This document shows positions 10,020 to 19,614 of a DNA stretch of 64,000 bases, in pieces; positions within the stretch are counted from its first letter, which is position 1, and every line of letters begins with the position of its first letter. The translations under genes were made by a program, and so were the position numbers. The DNA is from Actinobacillus seminis (GTDB lineage: Bacteria > Pseudomonadota > Gammaproteobacteria > Enterobacterales > Pasteurellaceae), in NCBI RefSeq assembly GCF_002263215.1, contig NZ_NLFK01000005.1, forward strand, positions 1-64,000, read 5' to 3'. The notes under the pieces were generated by a model. That model was not told the DNA's origin. It saw only the letters and a program-made list of their open reading frames with translations, and made no database searches.

Positions 10020-10275
10020 TTAATATCTATATTGTTTTATAAATTCTTCTAAATCAACAGGAACTGATGAATTTGTCAGTTCCGTTAAAAACTCCCCCAA
10101 ATGTTCCATTTTCTCAAATCTTGCTTGAGCCTGTTCTGCATTCCAATCTATCAAAAACAAAACGAATTTCAACCGTATCATAGCTAAATCTTATATTATG
10201 CTCAGTTTGTTTGAGAAGTTTCACTGCCTCATAAAAATGTCTTGGTGTGATATGCTGAATGGTAATATTTGACAT
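10020..10275 (-). pseudogene. Small unknown element gene, frameshifted
   Basis: Read from ATG at 10275, one frame gives MSNITIQHITPRHFYEAVKL and continues to about 10165. A second frame then continues as DWNAEQAQARFEKME and ends IKQYRY at 10020. Together they would encode about 84 residues, so one base has been gained or lost near 10160-10170. No family recognised. It lies immediately beside the dif-like hairpin. Confidence 0.45.
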
Positions 10276-10281
10276 AAATTC

Positions 10282-10403
10282 AATAACTTAAAATTTCGCA
10301 TAATGGCGGATTATGTGTAAATTCTTGCGCGGTGCCAATGGCGATTATACCGCGCTGCGAATTGTAACATAATCCGAAAAAACATTATGCGAAATTAGTT
10401 ATT
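10282..10403. other. Long imperfect hairpin with dif-like (XerC/XerD) arms, inovirus attP-like
   Basis: One strand folds into a single long hairpin. AATTTCGCATAATG (10292-10305) pairs with CATTATGCGAAATT (10383-10396); GGATTATGT (10308-10316) pairs with ACATAATCC (10367-10375); AATTC pairs with GAATT; GCGCGGT (10327-10333) pairs with ACCGCGC (10349-10355). The outer arms AATAACT / AGTTATT also pair around a 3-nt bulge. The arms resemble the XerC half (TTTCGCATAA) and XerD half (TTATGT) of Pasteurellaceae dif sites, separated by an unpaired bulge. CTX-type filamentous phages form exactly such a folded single-stranded attP. A role as attP is inferred. Confidence 0.65.
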
Positions 10404-10413
10404 GGGTGAGCGG

Positions 10414-10455
10414 AAACTACGGATTAAACAAATCACAGAGTTATGCACAGGTCAC
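10414..10455. repeat. 42-bp dispersed repeat, copy 2
   Basis: This copy matches 12-53 with one mismatch (GAGTT instead of GACTT). It lies 10 bp beyond the dif-like hairpin, so it may mark the chromosomal side of an element junction. Confidence 0.6.
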
Positions 10456-10481
10456 TTTTACTAGTTAAACAAGGGAGAATA

Positions 10482-10514
10482 ATGATTTTACGAACCTGTC
10501 ACGGACTGATTTAG
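10482..10514 (+). CDS. Possible 10-residue leader peptide
   Basis: The sequence GGGAGA at 10473-10478 is well placed before an ATG that opens MILRTCHGLI and stops. No obvious structural gene follows on this strand before the terminator-like hairpin at 10633. It could be a leader peptide, a decayed gene start or chance. Confidence 0.25.
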   Translation: MILRTCHGLI

Positions 10515-10632
10515 GCAGTTGCATACCTATACAACTCAAATGTAAAGAAAATTTAAAGAAAAATGTGCTTTACAACTGTAATGATAACAGTATCTCAAGC
10601 TACAAGAATTGAACGTGTTATACAAGGCTATA

Positions 10633-10678
10633 AAATAATAGCCCCGTCCTCACAAGGTTGCGAGCGGGGCTATTATTT
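10633..10678 (-). terminator. Strong, probably bidirectional terminator
   Basis: A 14-bp perfect stem, AAATAATAGCCCCG with CGGGGCTATTATTT, encloses an 18-nt loop. It lies 20 bp after the stop of the leftward gene ending at 10699, so it most likely ends that transcript. It would also work on the plus strand. Confidence 0.75.
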
Positions 10679-10698
10679 CATAGCACTTTTCTAAATTT

Positions 10699-11028
10699 TT
10701 AATGAATCCCTTGCTTATTTTTAACCATTTCCATTAACTTAGGTAATTCTAATGGAGGGAAATATTCTGCATTAGGATTATCTAGCAATCTTAATGTATT
10801 CAGTAATCTGTAAAGTCCGGCATATTCAGCGTATTTGACCAAAAATGTTGTTTCATTTTCTACACTAAGATTTTCAGCTAATTTAATTGCTTCCAATAAA
10901 GTAGTATTCATTTCATCTGCTACTGACTCTATCAAGGTTGAAATTTGCTTTGCAAGTCTGACTAACTCCAACAGATATTCTTTTAGAATTGGATCATCTT
11001 GCTCTTCAATTTTTTCTAATATTCCCAT
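10699..11028 (-). CDS. Hypothetical helical protein
   Basis: A 109-residue protein with no recognised family. The start at 11028 (MGILEKIEEQ) is preferred over an upstream TTG because AAAGGCGG precedes it. The product is acidic and almost wholly helical, with leucine-rich segments and no transmembrane stretch. It lies between the dif-like hairpin and the HAD-type gene, within the segment that split sbcB. Confidence 0.55.
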   Translation of the reverse strand: MGILEKIEEQDDPILKEYLLELVRLAKQISTLIESVADEMNTTLLEAIKLAENLSVENETTFLVKYAEYAGLYRLLNTLRLLDNPNAEYFPPLELPKLMEMVKNKQGIH

Positions 11029-11186
11029 AACTACCGCCTTTCGCTTCGCTCCAGTTGCTGAAGTCAAAAAATAATCTAAAGCAAGTTTAGATTATTTTTT
11101 AACTTTACATTAAATTTTTATTAAAGTTACGTTGTACCATTCATAGTCTCTATTCAGGATTATTTGGAGACCACAAATTTCCATAA

Positions 11187-11606
11187 TTATAAATAGTTTC
11201 TCATACTAAAATCATATTTATTGATTTGTTCAAATGTTAGCAATTTTTGACTATACAGCATTTCCGACACCAATTTCCAATCAACACAAGGGCGATAAAA
11301 ATGGCAGGACCATTTCGGAATGCCTAATGCAATATCATCAATAATAAGATCTCCATAGGCTTTAGGAGAACTGGTAAACTTAGATTGTTCAGGATTGATA
11401 TTAACAGCGTATAAATCAATCCCATTATTTTTGAACCATGCCAACGCATCATTAAGATAACAATCTTCCGATCTCATTGTGAATAAAATCAAGTTATGAC
11501 CATTCTTAACCAAATCTCTTAATACTTGTGCAGCACCAATATCTTCGCCTATTTCAGGAAAATTATGCGTTACACAAGTACCATCAAAATCAATTAAAAT
11601 ATTCAA
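11187..11606 (-). CDS. Small HAD-superfamily hydrolase-like protein
   Basis: A 139-residue protein that opens ILIDFDGTCV, a HAD motif I (DxDGT), and has LILFTMRS as motif II and DLIIDD as the C-terminal acidic motif. The core is small and capless, like phage-encoded HAD phosphatases and polynucleotide-kinase-type phosphatase domains. The start is a TTG at 11606 preceded by AGGAG. It lies just downstream of sbcB on the same strand. The substrate is unknown. Confidence 0.7.
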   Translation of the reverse strand: MNILIDFDGTCVTHNFPEIGEDIGAAQVLRDLVKNGHNLILFTMRSEDCYLNDALAWFKNNGIDLYAVNINPEQSKFTSSPKAYGDLIIDDIALGIPKWSCHFYRPCVDWKLVSEMLYSQKLLTFEQINKYDFSMRNYL

Positions 11607-11716
11607 CCCTCTTCTCCTCTATAAATTTTAGTAAATAAAATTATAGTTGTTACGTTGTCTCTTTTATTTTATTTACCAAATACCTTTTCATCCTGCATTT
11701 CTAGATATTGCTATTA

Positions 11717-13147
11717 TCAATATAACTTACGAAGTAAAGTTGCTCCATATTCATATACTTGTTGTAACAACAATAATTTTTCAGGATTATTTTGATACTC
11801 TTCTACTAGACGTTGTAAACTTTCCTCAAATTGAACCGCACTTTTTTCCAGTTTACGTTGGCGATATTTTTGCCATTTTATCTGTTCAGAGCGATCAAGC
11901 GTTTTATAGAAATGTCTTGCTCGATAATGAAATAATAAATCCGGGATACGTTTATCTGAAAAAGATAAATTATGCTCGTTTAATTTCTCAGGAGATAATT
12001 GACGCAAAATCGTCATATTGTTTTTATCATTATTACTGAAAAACTGATTGTATAACTCAGTTTCTACATTATCACTGTGTATTACTTCTCTTTCATCATG
12101 GAAAATTTCAATGACCTTATCTCGAATATCTGGAGATTGACGCAGTTTTTGCAAATTTTGCAAACAGAATTCTCGATCAATTCCCAATTTGGTTGCATTT
12201 TCCGGCAATAACGTTTTTGCAGGAGCAAGAATAGGACATTTATTAATATGCACTAATTTAAGCGGTACAGGTAAAATATTATGTTGTTCCAATTCAACTT
12301 TTGGTGTATACAAATTTTGACGTAATTCGACCGCACTTTTAGCCAATAAATCATCAATATCCTTTGCTAAATCACAAACAATAACGGCATTCTGATTTAT
12401 AGGATGCCAAGCTAATGGCACAACCCAGCTAGTATTACCTCGATAATTACCCAACATGCCTGATACATGTACTAAAGGTTTCATATTAGCGATATCAATC
12501 AACTTCTCAACTTCCCTCTTTCCTCTATTTTCAAAGAAAAATTGAAAAAGTTTTGGTTGTTTTTGTTTAATCAATTTTGCCATTGCAATCGTGGCATAGA
12601 CGTCAGCCATTGCATCGTGAGCATTACCATGCTCTATACCATTTACCTGTGTTAATTTTTCCAAACGAAAACTCGGCATTCCATCATCATCGTAAGCCCA
12701 ATTTATTCCATCCGGACGTAAAGCGTAACAAGCTCGGACTACATCTATTAAATCCCAGCGAGAATTGCCGTTTTTCCAACTGTATTCATAGGGATCAATA
12801 AAGTTACGATAAAAGGTATAACGTGTCATCTCATCGTCATAACGGACATTGTTATACCCCATAATACAAGTGTTGGGGTGACTAAATTCAGCTAAAATTT
12901 TCTCTGCGAATTCTGGTTCGGGAATACCTTTCTCATTACAAATTTGCGGTGTAATACCGGTTACCAAAACCGATTCCGGCGACGGTAAATAGTCATCGGT
13001 TTGCTTACAATAAAACATTACAGGCTCGCCAATAATATTAAAATCTTGATCTGTACGAATACCGGCGAATTGAGCCGGTCTGTCAGTGGCTGGATTAATC
13101 CCAAAACTTTCGTAATCGTAGATAAAAAAACTGAAATCATTTTGCAT
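11717..13147 (-). CDS. sbcB: Exodeoxyribonuclease I SbcB
   Basis: SbcB digests single-stranded DNA 3' to 5' in recombination and mismatch repair. This copy is full length (476 residues). The DEDD nuclease domain is seen as FFIYDYESFG, GYNNVRYDDEM and NAHDAMADVYAT. The exonuclease C-terminal region follows (VHVSGMLGNYRGNTSW, FHYRARHFYKTL). ATG at 13147 is preferred over a TTG two codons upstream. The 3' half is more A+T-rich than the 5' half and has a diverged second copy at 8050-8880. This suggests that an inserted element supplied a new 3' half and displaced the old one. Confidence 0.93.
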   Translation of the reverse strand: MQNDFSFFIYDYESFGINPATDRPAQFAGIRTDQDFNIIGEPVMFYCKQTDDYLPSPESVLVTGITPQICNEKGIPEPEFAEKILAEFSHPNTCIMGYNNVRYDDEMTRYTFYRNFIDPYEYSWKNGNSRWDLIDVVRACYALRPDGINWAYDDDGMPSFRLEKLTQVNGIEHGNAHDAMADVYATIAMAKLIKQKQPKLFQFFFENRGKREVEKLIDIANMKPLVHVSGMLGNYRGNTSWVVPLAWHPINQNAVIVCDLAKDIDDLLAKSAVELRQNLYTPKVELEQHNILPVPLKLVHINKCPILAPAKTLLPENATKLGIDREFCLQNLQKLRQSPDIRDKVIEIFHDEREVIHSDNVETELYNQFFSNNDKNNMTILRQLSPEKLNEHNLSFSDKRIPDLLFHYRARHFYKTLDRSEQIKWQKYRQRKLEKSAVQFEESLQRLVEEYQNNPEKLLLLQQVYEYGATLLRKLY

Positions 13148-13190
13148 ATACAAAAACCTTAAAAAAACTTACCGCACTTTGTGCAATTTA

Positions 13191-16100
13191 TTAAAACCTT
13201 CCCCCAATCCCCTTAAATTTTTCCACAAAGGCGGAAATCTTCTCAAACACCGTCTGTTTTTTCATTTTATATTGTGGGTTAAGCGGACTCATTTTCGGCA
13301 AAATATCATTTAAATCTGTACCGTTCTCACTCGCATATTCTCGTTTAAGAGAGGTCATTATATACCGTTTTGCTGCATCTATATTTAAATTTTCGCTCTC
13401 AATTAAGTTCTCCGCCTCTCTTTTTTGCTCTTGCTGAGCAAATAGGAAAAACTCTTCAATAATAGTTGCTTTATCCGGAATTTTATCTAAATCAGTTTGA
13501 TGGATAAAATTAACAACCAGCCCTTCTTTTGCTCGGTTATCCAAACTCGAACGAATGGTTCGGCTAATTTCCTCAATGAGTGCCGGTTTATTTTTGCGTT
13601 TTTTATTATGTTCAAAAATCAATTCTAAAATATAATCTAAATTGATTTCTTGTGATTTTAATAAATCGATTTCAAAAACCACATCGCTCCAATCAATTTG
13701 AGATTTTCCAGCATTACCATTTTGATTTTGTTTTCTCTGCCATTCCCGAATATCATTATATGTTGAACGATAATCTTGTAATTTTCTCTCCGGCAAAATC
13801 ACATTATTTCCAACAATATATGTGCCATCAGGCTCTTTTACGCTATTTTCATTCTGTTCAGTATTTTTTAACTCGTGAAATTCATCGTAATTATGCAACA
13901 CATTTTCCAAACGCAGATATTCACCAAATAATTTGGTAAACTCTTTTTTACCTTCCTCAGTTTCGAGTTGAGCAGGATCAGGGAATTTTGTTTGCAGCTC
14001 TTTAACTACTTCTTTATAACCTCGATGATAATTTCCCTGAGCATCTTGATAACCGTCCATATATTCTTTAAAGCTGCGTTCTAATACCACATTACGCGTA
14101 TTTTTATTACCAAATAAGGTAATGGCATCAATGGTATCCTGCTCTAAATCACGGAAAGTCACGATATTACCAAATGCCTTAGTCGCATCATAAATTCGAT
14201 TTGTACGGGAAAAGGCTTGCATTAAACCGTGATAACGCAAATTTTTATCGACAAATAAAGTGTTTAACGTTGGGGCATCAAAACCTGTTAAAAACATTCC
14301 AACCACAATCAATAAATCGATTTCCTGATTTTTAACCCGCATTGCTAAATCACGGTAATAGTTTTGAAATTCTTTACTCTCTACGCCGTAATTTGTTTTA
14401 AATAAAAGATTGTAATCATCAATTGCCAAACTCAAAAATTCTTTTGCCGAACTATTCATTGCGGTAGGTTCAAAAGTTTCATCGGCAATTTCACCAATCG
14501 CATTTTGCTCTTCATTTGCGGCAAACGAGAAAATGGTTGCAACTTTTAACGGATTTTGAACCGCTTGTTGTTGCAATTTAAACTGCTCGTAATACAGTTT
14601 TGCTGCTTCAACCGAACTTACGGCAAACATTGCATTAAACCCTTTTCCTGATGAATTTAAACGGTGTGTTTTTTGCTTGAAATGGGTCAAAATATATTGC
14701 GTAATTTCCTTAATACGTTCCGGGTGTAATAACGCCTGTTCATTTTCAAGTGCGGTCAATTTTTCTTGATTTTTTTCACATTCAATTTCTTTGAATTTAG
14801 GACGAACATTATTGTAATCCACCTTAAATTTCAGCACTTTTTCATCACGAATAGCATCGGTGATGACATAAGAATGTAGCTGCGAGCCAAAAACTGTCGC
14901 TGTGGTTTCCGCACCCAGTGCGTTATCAGCAAAAATTGGCGTACCGGTAAAACCAAACTGACAGAATTTTTTAAATTTCTTTTTCAGATTTTTTTGAGCT
15001 TCACCAAATTGAGAACGATGACATTCATCAAAAATAAATACCACAGGCTGTTTATAAATTGCTAAATTATCTTCTGATTTCATTAGGTTATTCAATTTTT
15101 GAATAGTAGTCACAATAATTTTATTGTCTTCTTTCTCTATATTACGTTTTAAACCTAATGTACTCTCAGAACCATTTACACTATCAGGTGAAAAACGTTG
15201 GTATTCTTTCATTGTTTGATAGTCTAAATCTTTTCTATCTACCACAAAAAAGACTTTATCAATAAAATCCAAATCGGTGGCAAGGCGTGCTGCTTTAAAG
15301 CTAGTTAGGGTTTTCCCCGAACCTGTAGTATGCCAAATATAGCCACCACTTTCCGTACCACACCAATTATTTGCCAAATATGAACTACGAATTTTCCATA
15401 AAATCCGCTCTGTTGCAGCAATTTGATAAGGACGCATCATTAAAAGTGTATTATTCACATCAAATACCGAATAATGAATCAACACATTAAGCAAAGTATT
15501 TTTCTGTAAAAACGTAGCGGTAAAATCTTTTAAATCCTTAATCAAAGTATTATCCGATTTCGCCCAATTCATCGTAAAATCAAAACTGTTTTTGTCCCGC
15601 TTAGTCGTATTCGCAAAATAACGGGTATCCGTACCGTTTGAAATCACAAAAATTTGTAAAAACTTAAATAACGAATTTTCAGTATTAAAACTCTCTTTGC
15701 TATAACGATGAATTTGGTTAAAAGCTTCACGAATTGCCACCCCACGCTTTTTCAATTCAATTTGTACCAACGGCAAGCCATTTACCAAAATAGTTACATC
15801 ATAGCGATTAAGATGAGAACCTCTTTGCTCAAATTGATTGATTACCTGTACTTTATTACGGGCAATTTCTTTTTTATCTAACAAATAGATATTTTGAATA
15901 CGCCCATTATCAAACACAAAGTCATAGATATGATCCTGATGAATTTTTCGGGTTTTCTCAATAATGTTCTCGGAGGCTTTATCGAGATATTCATCAAGAA
16001 AGCGTTTCCATTCCGAATCTAAAAAACGCACATTATTCAAACGTTCCAACTGCTCACGCACATTGTCTAATAAAGCCTGTTGCGAGTTTAAATCAGGACG

Positions 16101-16247
16101 ATATTCATATCCCTGAAATTGTAAATCAGCAATCAGCTCTTTCTCTAAATCAGATTCAGATTGGAAAGAACTTGGTTGGGTGATTTTTTCATATTTATCT
16201 AAAACGATGAAATTATTGGTTTCGGTGATGGGGGTGGTTTCTAACAT
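13191..16247 (-). CDS. hsdR: Type I restriction enzyme, R (endonuclease/translocase) subunit
   Basis: A 1018-residue HsdR. It has an N-terminal PD-(D/E)xK nuclease region ([20 protein letters not shown], about residues 145-170), the Walker A motif TTGSGKT (about 305-312), the DECHRSQ box and SF2 helicase motifs including [13 protein letters not shown]. It cuts unmethylated DNA after ATP-driven translocation, in complex with HsdM and HsdS. It is the last gene of the locus and is separated from hsdS by the REP-associated transposase. It is intact. Its stop lies 44 bp before sbcB. Confidence 0.95.
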   Translation of the reverse strand: MLETTPITETNNFIVLDKYEKITQPSSFQSESDLEKELIADLQFQGYEYRPDLNSQQALLDNVREQLERLNNVRFLDSEWKRFLDEYLDKASENIIEKTRKIHQDHIYDFVFDNGRIQNIYLLDKKEIARNKVQVINQFEQRGSHLNRYDVTILVNGLPLVQIELKKRGVAIREAFNQIHRYSKESFNTENSLFKFLQIFVISNGTDTRYFANTTKRDKNSFDFTMNWAKSDNTLIKDLKDFTATFLQKNTLLNVLIHYSVFDVNNTLLMMRPYQIAATERILWKIRSSYLANNWCGTESGGYIWHTTGSGKTLTSFKAARLATDLDFIDKVFFVVDRKDLDYQTMKEYQRFSPDSVNGSESTLGLKRNIEKEDNKIIVTTIQKLNNLMKSEDNLAIYKQPVVFIFDECHRSQFGEAQKNLKKKFKKFCQFGFTGTPIFADNALGAETTATVFGSQLHSYVITDAIRDEKVLKFKVDYNNVRPKFKEIECEKNQEKLTALENEQALLHPERIKEITQYILTHFKQKTHRLNSSGKGFNAMFAVSSVEAAKLYYEQFKLQQQAVQNPLKVATIFSFAANEEQNAIGEIADETFEPTAMNSSAKEFLSLAIDDYNLLFKTNYGVESKEFQNYYRDLAMRVKNQEIDLLIVVGMFLTGFDAPTLNTLFVDKNLRYHGLMQAFSRTNRIYDATKAFGNIVTFRDLEQDTIDAITLFGNKNTRNVVLERSFKEYMDGYQDAQGNYHRGYKEVVKELQTKFPDPAQLETEEGKKEFTKLFGEYLRLENVLHNYDEFHELKNTEQNENSVKEPDGTYIVGNNVILPERKLQDYRSTYNDIREWQRKQNQNGNAGKSQIDWSDVVFEIDLLKSQEINLDYILELIFEHNKKRKNKPALIEEISRTIRSSLDNRAKEGLVVNFIHQTDLDKIPDKATIIEEFFLFAQQEQKREAENLIESENLNIDAAKRYIMTSLKREYASENGTDLNDILPKMSPLNPQYKMKKQTVFEKISAFVEKFKGIGGRF

Positions 16248-16275
16248 ATTATGTCTCTTTGTTACGGTTCGTTTT

Positions 16276-16362
16276 GGGGCGAATGTGATTCGCCCCTACG
16301 GAATTACATATCTAAATCGATACACATAAAATACCATTGTAGGGGCGAATTACATTCGCCCC
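16276..16362. repeat. Inverted pair of REP palindromes
   Basis: GGGGCGAATGTGATTCGCCCC (16276-16296) and GGGGCGAATTACATTCGCCCC (16342-16362, read in the opposite orientation) flank a 45-bp spacer just upstream of hsdR. Further copies lie at 16631-16653, 16969-17057 and 18391-18474, all around the transposase gene. They fit a REP/BIME family mobilised by the adjacent tyrosine transposase. Confidence 0.8.
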
Positions 16363-16401
16363 AATTTCATATCCAATGGTATGGTTAGTTTATATTCTAT
16401 T

Positions 16402-16932
16402 TCACGAATTATAAAATCTATCTTGTTCCCACAATATCGGATTATTCTCAATATATTCTATGATTTGATTATAGGATTTTTCATTCCGAATAATGTGTTC
16501 ATAATAATTCCGTTGCCATATATCATAATGCTCTGTGTTTTTTCTTGCCCAAGATGTTACACCAGCCTTAAATCCTCGAATCATTGCACCTATGGTTTGA
16601 GATGTTCCATTAAATGTTGATTGATTGTGTAGGGGCGAATCACATTCACCCCAATTTTCATTCGATGCAATTTCAATAATGCCGTGAATATGATTTGGCA
16701 TAATAACAAATGGATGTAAATTAACCTGTGGATAATAATTTTGGATTTTTAGCCAACATTTTCTAACCATTTCACCCAAATTGTTTAAATTCATTTCATC
16801 ATCAACGATATTACCTAAAAGGCACTGTCTATTTTTACAACAAATTGTAATGAAATATAATCCATTTTGACGATAATCATAATGTTTAAATCGTAATGAT
16901 TTTCTGTGATGAATGTCAGGATTGAATTTCAT
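16402..16932 (-). mobile_element. REP-associated tyrosine transposase (RAYT, IS200-like Y1)
   Basis: A 176-residue HUH endonuclease. The FITICCKNR strand, the metal-binding HIHGI (within MPNHIHGIIEI) and a C-terminal helix with the nucleophile region EYIENNP are all present. RAYTs are single-copy domesticated IS200-like enzymes that process REP palindromes. The gene lies between hsdS and hsdR and is surrounded by REP pairs. One REP (16631-16653) lies inside the reading frame and encodes the in-frame segment [10 protein letters not shown]. The gene is open and may be active. Confidence 0.88.
16631..16653. repeat. REP palindrome inside the RAYT coding sequence
   Basis: AGGGGCGAATCACATTCACC followed by CC matches the flanking REP copies except for one C-to-A-type change in the second arm. 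It is read in frame by the transposase gene without breaking it. Confidence 0.75.
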
Positions 16933-16968
16933 TATTTACACCTGTTTTCATTTTATGTTGATTTATTT

Positions 16969-17057
16969 TTGGGCGAATGTAATTCGCCCCTACGGAAATC
17001 ACAAATTCAACCAATATACGTAAAACACCATTTAGGGGCGAATTACATTCGCCCCAA
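16969..17057. repeat. Inverted pair of REP palindromes
   Basis: Two REP units, GGGCGAATGTAATTCGCCC (about 16971-16989) and GGGGCGAATTACATTCGCCCC (about 17035-17055), face each other between the RAYT start and the hsdS stop. They mirror the pair on the other side of the transposase. Confidence 0.8.
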
Positions 17058-17064
17058 ATATCAA

Positions 17065-18348
17065 TTATCGGGGAAAATCCAACAACTGCTCCCGATAATA
17101 CTCATATTGTTTCCGTCTTAACGCAATTTCTTTTGGTAATCCTTCGCTGATTGAATTTGTTAGACTGTCGAATTTGTCTAGGATATTGACGATTTTTTGC
17201 TGTTCAGATAATTCAGGGACCGGAATTTCATATTTCAGTAAATTTGCAGAATTAAGCCGAATAACTTTCGTTCCCAGTGCATATTTTTCTTTATATTTTG
17301 CAAAATGTTCTGTCTGCAATAAATAGGTAAGATATTTTGTATCTAAATTTTTATTAGGTCTAAATGCAAACATATCCCCAGAAAAAACAATGTCATCGCC
17401 CAACCAACCTAATGGTTTCATTACATCTTCAACATTTTCACTTACTCCTGCAATTAATACATCACCTTTTTGTGCTTTTTTCAGTTTTTTAGCCAATTCC
17501 GCAGAAACGAAAGATTTTGTTTTATCTGCAAAAGTACCGTAATAAGTATAAATCTGCCCATAATGAATTGCAGGTACGCCAGTCTCTGTAAAATCTTTTT
17601 TCTGTAATCCATTCCCTCGAATTAATTCACCCATTTCCCCCAAAGCCTTAAACACCACTGGCGTATTGTGATACAAGGCTTTGGCAATTTCGTTATACCC
17701 CCTATCTAAATCTTGTGGGAATGTCAATAGGTTTTCTCGGTAATACTGATATTGTTTTTTACGCAGTGCTAATTCAGCTTCCAGCGTAGCTTCCAGCTCG
17801 GTGAATTTGTCAAGTGTTTTTACAATTTTTTCTTGAATTTCGAGTGGGGGGATTGGGATTATTATTTTAGCTAATTCCTTCATTGGAACACTTTTAACCG
17901 TACCTCCAGCAGATTTACTTAAAAAATCTTTTCTAATGAAATCTATTTCAAAAAGATATAAAAGGAATTTAGGCAAAATTATATTCTTCTTTGGTTTTAT
18001 GGCATAAACTCCTTCTTTGATATTCCAATTCCTAGGTTCTTTGTCAATCAGTGCTACATTTCCAATAGTCCCTGTTCCAGAAAATAAAATATCTCCAATT
18101 TCTAAATTAGAACGGTTATTACATAATTTCAACGCTTCATCATTTAATTTATCAGTTTTATCAGTAAAAATGATTTTATGATTTTGTAATTCTCTAATTG
18201 TTACATAGTAATTAGTTGCATCAGGTGTATTTAATGTAAAAAATTGTCTTGGATTTAAACCTGTTTTTATCGAATGACAAACTTCCCCCAACGGCTTCCA
18301 TTCCACCGCTGCCCCATTTAATAATTTCTCAATAATTCGATTACTCAT
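17065..18348 (-). CDS. hsdS: Type I restriction enzyme, S (specificity) subunit
   Basis: A 427-residue HsdS with two target-recognition domains: one from about residue 15 to 170 (ending IPIPPLEIQEKIVKTLDKF) and one from about 225 to 385 (ending IPVPELSEQQKIVNILDKF). The two conserved repeats behind these, LRKKQYQYYRENLLTFP and LRRKQYEYYREQLLDFP, pair with HsdM. It sets the bipartite methylation/restriction target. It is complete. The second domain is the less A+T-rich of the two, as expected for exchangeable recognition modules. Confidence 0.93.
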   Translation of the reverse strand: MSNRIIEKLLNGAAVEWKPLGEVCHSIKTGLNPRQFFTLNTPDATNYYVTIRELQNHKIIFTDKTDKLNDEALKLCNNRSNLEIGDILFSGTGTIGNVALIDKEPRNWNIKEGVYAIKPKKNIILPKFLLYLFEIDFIRKDFLSKSAGGTVKSVPMKELAKIIIPIPPLEIQEKIVKTLDKFTELEATLEAELALRKKQYQYYRENLLTFPQDLDRGYNEIAKALYHNTPVVFKALGEMGELIRGNGLQKKDFTETGVPAIHYGQIYTYYGTFADKTKSFVSAELAKKLKKAQKGDVLIAGVSENVEDVMKPLGWLGDDIVFSGDMFAFRPNKNLDTKYLTYLLQTEHFAKYKEKYALGTKVIRLNSANLLKYEIPVPELSEQQKIVNILDKFDSLTNSISEGLPKEIALRRKQYEYYREQLLDFPR

Positions 18349-18390
18349 TTTGCAAATTTTCCTTGATTTTATACCGCTTGTTTTAGATTG

Positions 18391-18474
18391 TGGCGAATGT
18401 AATTCGCCCCTACGTTTTGTATTTAACCCAATAATGTTTTAACAATGCTTTTGTAGGGGGGATTACATCCGCCC
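18391..18474. repeat. REP pair between fic and hsdS
   Basis: GGCGAATGTAATTCGCCCC (18392-18410) and a degraded inverted copy, GGGGGGATTACATCCGCCC (about 18455-18473), form another facing pair. Confidence 0.7.
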
Positions 18475-18496
18475 TTTTGTATTAGCCTATGTTTTC

Positions 18497-18514
18497 GATG
18501 GGCTAAAGCCCATC
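18497..18514. repeat. Second short palindrome family (GATGGGCTAAAGCCCATC)
   Basis: A perfect 18-bp palindrome just after the fic stop. A related copy lies upstream of fic at 19789-19806 (GATGGGCTTTAGCCCATC), with a degraded one at 19829-19843. It therefore brackets fic and may be a second REP class. Confidence 0.65.
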
Positions 18515-18519
18515 TTACT

Positions 18520-19614
18520 CTAGTAATTTAAGAAAAGTTCAAACAAAGGTTTGTTAATATAAAAATTATATTTTCCTATTTTAGCTTTCTCTAATAATCC
18601 GATTTTTGTAATTTCGTCTAAATATCGTTTAGCCGTTTGCCAACTTACCCCTAATTCTGTTTCTATAAATTCAATTTTAGTGTAAGGGTGTTTAAAAAGT
18701 TGGTTAAGCAATTCTTGTTTATAAATTTTTGGCAATTCATCTCGCAAACGATGTTTAAAAGAATGCATCTGTTGTTTGATTTCCTGAATGAGATGTAATG
18801 TTGATTTTGCCGTATCTGCGATTGCATCTAACATATATAAAATCCATTCTTCCCATTGCCCTGTATCTCTCACATTTTGTAAATGATGGTAGTATTTTTG
18901 TTTATTTTGAATTAAATACCGACTTAAATATAAAACAGGAATATCTAGAAGTCCTTGTTGCACAAGATATAAGATATTCAAAATTCGTCCTGTTCTACCA
19001 TTTCCATCATAAAAAGGGTGAATACTTTCAAATTGATGGTGGATAATTGCCATTTTTATCAATGGATCGGTATCCGGCATTATCGTTTCATCATTAATAA
19101 ACTCAATCAGATTATTCATCAACCTTTCCACATCATCTTTATGTTGCGGTGGAGTATAAATAACTTTACCGGTTCGAGAATTTTTTAATTCTGTTCCCGG
19201 AATTGATCTAAGACCGGCTTTATTTTCCTCTAAACGATTTTGAATACCGATGAGTGTTTTAAGGCGAATAATCTTATCTTTTTGAATTTCAGAGAAACCA
19301 TAATGTAACGCAAAACTGTATTGTTGTACTTCTTTAGCTGCCGGATTACTAAAATATTCTGCATTCAAATCAGCTTTAAATAGCTCATCTTGAGTTGTAA
19401 TGATATTCTCAATTTCAGAGCTATGTTTTGCTTCTTGTAATGATAATGTGTTTAAAAGAATTGCTTGATTCGGTATGGAAAATAAAACCCCTTTTAATTC
19501 GGCTAAAGCACGGTTTGCAATCGTTACTTTCTTCAAAATTGCAACAGTATCAAATTGGTTAGGTTCTAATGGTAATTCATCAACAGGACAATCAAATAGC
19601 ATACACACACTCAT
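18520..19614 (-). CDS. Fic family AMP-transferase-like protein inside the type I R-M locus
   Basis: A 364-residue class II Fic protein. It has the N-terminal Fic_N region, the inhibitory helix motif SSEIENI (about residues 65-71; the Glu blocks ATP), the catalytic loop HPFYDGNGRTGR (about 198-209) and a C-terminal winged-helix part. Fic enzymes usually transfer AMP to a hydroxyl of a target protein. The gene is inserted between hsdM and hsdS. Such Fic genes recur in type I loci, suggesting a linked regulatory or defence role (inference). Its start codon lies in a tandem 42-bp repeat. Confidence 0.9.
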   Translation of the reverse strand: MSVCMLFDCPVDELPLEPNQFDTVAILKKVTIANRALAELKGVLFSIPNQAILLNTLSLQEAKHSSEIENIITTQDELFKADLNAEYFSNPAAKEVQQYSFALHYGFSEIQKDKIIRLKTLIGIQNRLEENKAGLRSIPGTELKNSRTGKVIYTPPQHKDDVERLMNNLIEFINDETIMPDTDPLIKMAIIHHQFESIHPFYDGNGRTGRILNILYLVQQGLLDIPVLYLSRYLIQNKQKYYHHLQNVRDTGQWEEWILYMLDAIADTAKSTLHLIQEIKQQMHSFKHRLRDELPKIYKQELLNQLFKHPYTKIEFIETELGVSWQTAKRYLDEITKIGLLEKAKIGKYNFYINKPLFELFLNY

